Shown: piece after piece, positions 5,829 to 6,228 of the stretch | Layout of the letters: the number at the start of each line of letters is the position of its first letter | How positions within the stretch are numbered: position 1 is the stretch's first letter | Origin: Planctomycetota bacterium | GTDB taxonomy: Bacteria > Planctomycetota > UBA1135 > GCA-002686595 | Direction of reading: 5' to 3' | Length of the DNA: 6,228 bases | Assembly (NCBI GenBank): GCA_022447405.1 | Contig: JAKVCE010000136.1 | Span: 1 to 6,228 of the forward strand | The notes under the pieces: generated by a model | What the model saw: only the letters and a program-made list of their open reading frames with translations | The model's database searches: none | What the model was told of the DNA's origin: nothing | Position numbers and translations under genes: made by a program

Positions 5829-6228
5829 TCAGCCTCCCGAGCCCGCCGGCGTCGGGACGAGGCCCTCCGTCGTCATCGCGCCCCCGCCCTGCATGACGCG
5901 GAGGGTGTGAGGTCCGAGGGAGAAGGTCCTGGGTCGGAAGAGCCCGCCGCTCGAGCGCGCGTTGACCCGCACGGTGTAGACGACCTCGTCGCTGCTCTCG
6001 TCGATGACCTGGATGACGGGCTCCTCTCCTCGGTCGATCTTGACGCTCGGGAGCCACCCCACCGCGTCACGGTCATACTGGTCGAGGACCCCGACCGTGA
6101 TCGGCCAGCCGAAGTAAGGCTCCGCACCCTCGGCTTTGGGGTCGACCCAGCGCGGCCAGTTCGCGAGGGTCATCTCCTGGGTCTCCTCCTCAAAGGTGAC
6201 GATCCCATAGCCAGGCGCGCGGTTGTAG
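5829..6228 (-). CDS. PhoD-like phosphatase/phosphodiesterase, C-terminal part (5' end beyond the window)
   Basis: The frame is open from the TGA at 5829 to the right edge, giving 132 residues of a longer protein. The internal ATG at 6173 is not the start, because the preceding codons read YNRAPGYGIVTFEEETQE and belong to the same domain. The order NRAPGYGIVTF, then NWPRWVDP (residues 23-30), YFGWPITV (38-45), WLPSVKI (57-63) and PVIQVIDE followed by VVYTVRV, resembles the C-terminal end of PhoD-like metallophosphatases of Planctomycetes as I remember them. The metal-binding catalytic part is not in the window, so activity cannot be judged. Such enzymes are usually exported phosphodiesterases or alkaline phosphatases. 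The C-terminal beta-rich module probably packs on the catalytic core. It is upstream of, and coupled to, the aminotransferase gene. Confidence 0.6.
   Translation of the reverse strand, partial: YNRAPGYGIVTFEEETQEMTLANWPRWVDPKAEGAEPYFGWPITVGVLDQYDRDAVGWLPSVKIDRGEEPVIQVIDESSDEVVYTVRVNARSSGGLFRPRTFSLGPHTLRVMQGGGAMTTEGLVPTPAGSGG
5833..5838 (-). promoter_or_regulatory. Ribosome binding site that fixes the TTG start of the aminotransferase
   Basis: GGGAGG on the minus strand lies 6 bases before TTG 5826 and within the last codons of the phosphatase gene. It is the strongest Shine-Dalgarno in the window and decides the start over any upstream ATG. Confidence 0.65.

Noticed and set aside
5827..6057. 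N-terminal extension of the aminotransferase from the ATG at 6057
   Set aside because: It is Arg/Gly/Pro-rich shadow sequence of the phosphatase gene in another frame; the TTG at 5826 has the ribosome site and the family start.
1..6228. CRISPR array, tRNA, rRNA, transposase or complete insertion sequence
   Set aside because: I looked for regularly spaced repeats, tRNA-like cloverleaf arms and mobile-element genes on both strands and saw none.

Overview
The window is high-GC bacterial DNA from about position 365 rightwards. The best taxonomic pointer is an N-terminal fragment of a secreted planctomycete-type cytochrome (signal peptide plus a CxxCH haem site) at about 365-598. A PhoD-like phosphatase tail and a VTC/DUF4956 pair fit a Planctomycetota or related PVC bacterium, probably environmental. 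This placement is inferred from gene content, not from a marker gene.

Layout: 1 to about 364 holds lower-GC sequence with part of an unrecognised membrane protein. Near 361-370 it changes abruptly to high-GC DNA, in the middle of the minus-strand cytochrome gene. That gene stops after about 78 residues where the family normally runs for hundreds. From 616 (+) a complete homocysteine S-methyltransferase-like gene starts only 17 bases from the divergent cytochrome start. From 4144 down to 1515 (-) lies a tight three-gene operon: a VTC-type (TTM fold) polyphosphate polymerase, a DUF4956 five-helix membrane protein and a HlyD-type periplasmic adaptor. A regulatory region with several dyads (4145-4317) separates it from a divergent 100-residue conserved protein of unknown function (4318-4620, +). 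From the right edge to 4630 (-) lie the C-terminal part of a PhoD-like phosphatase and, two bases after its stop, a class V aminotransferase of the isopenicillin-N-epimerase/cysteine-desulfurase type with a TTG start.

How the genes may work together: the three-gene operon is the most interesting part. All the catalytic residues expected of a VTC polymerase can be seen in a soluble protein. It is co-translated with a membrane protein of the right kind to be a conduit or anchor, and then with an adaptor that normally carries substrates across the periplasm. A plausible but unproven reading is a bacterial machine that makes an anionic polymer, probably polyphosphate, and moves it out of the cytoplasm, comparable to the yeast VTC complex. 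The methyltransferase and aminotransferase look like ordinary sulfur/amino-acid enzymes.

The two convergent gene pairs (1503/1515 and 4620/4630) end in closely similar sequence. They share an identical 11-mer with the minus-strand stop codon at the same offset, inside an inverted repeat that also contains the plus-strand stop codon. No tRNA, rRNA, CRISPR array, transposase or complete insertion sequence is visible. There is no gene-free stretch over 300 bases.
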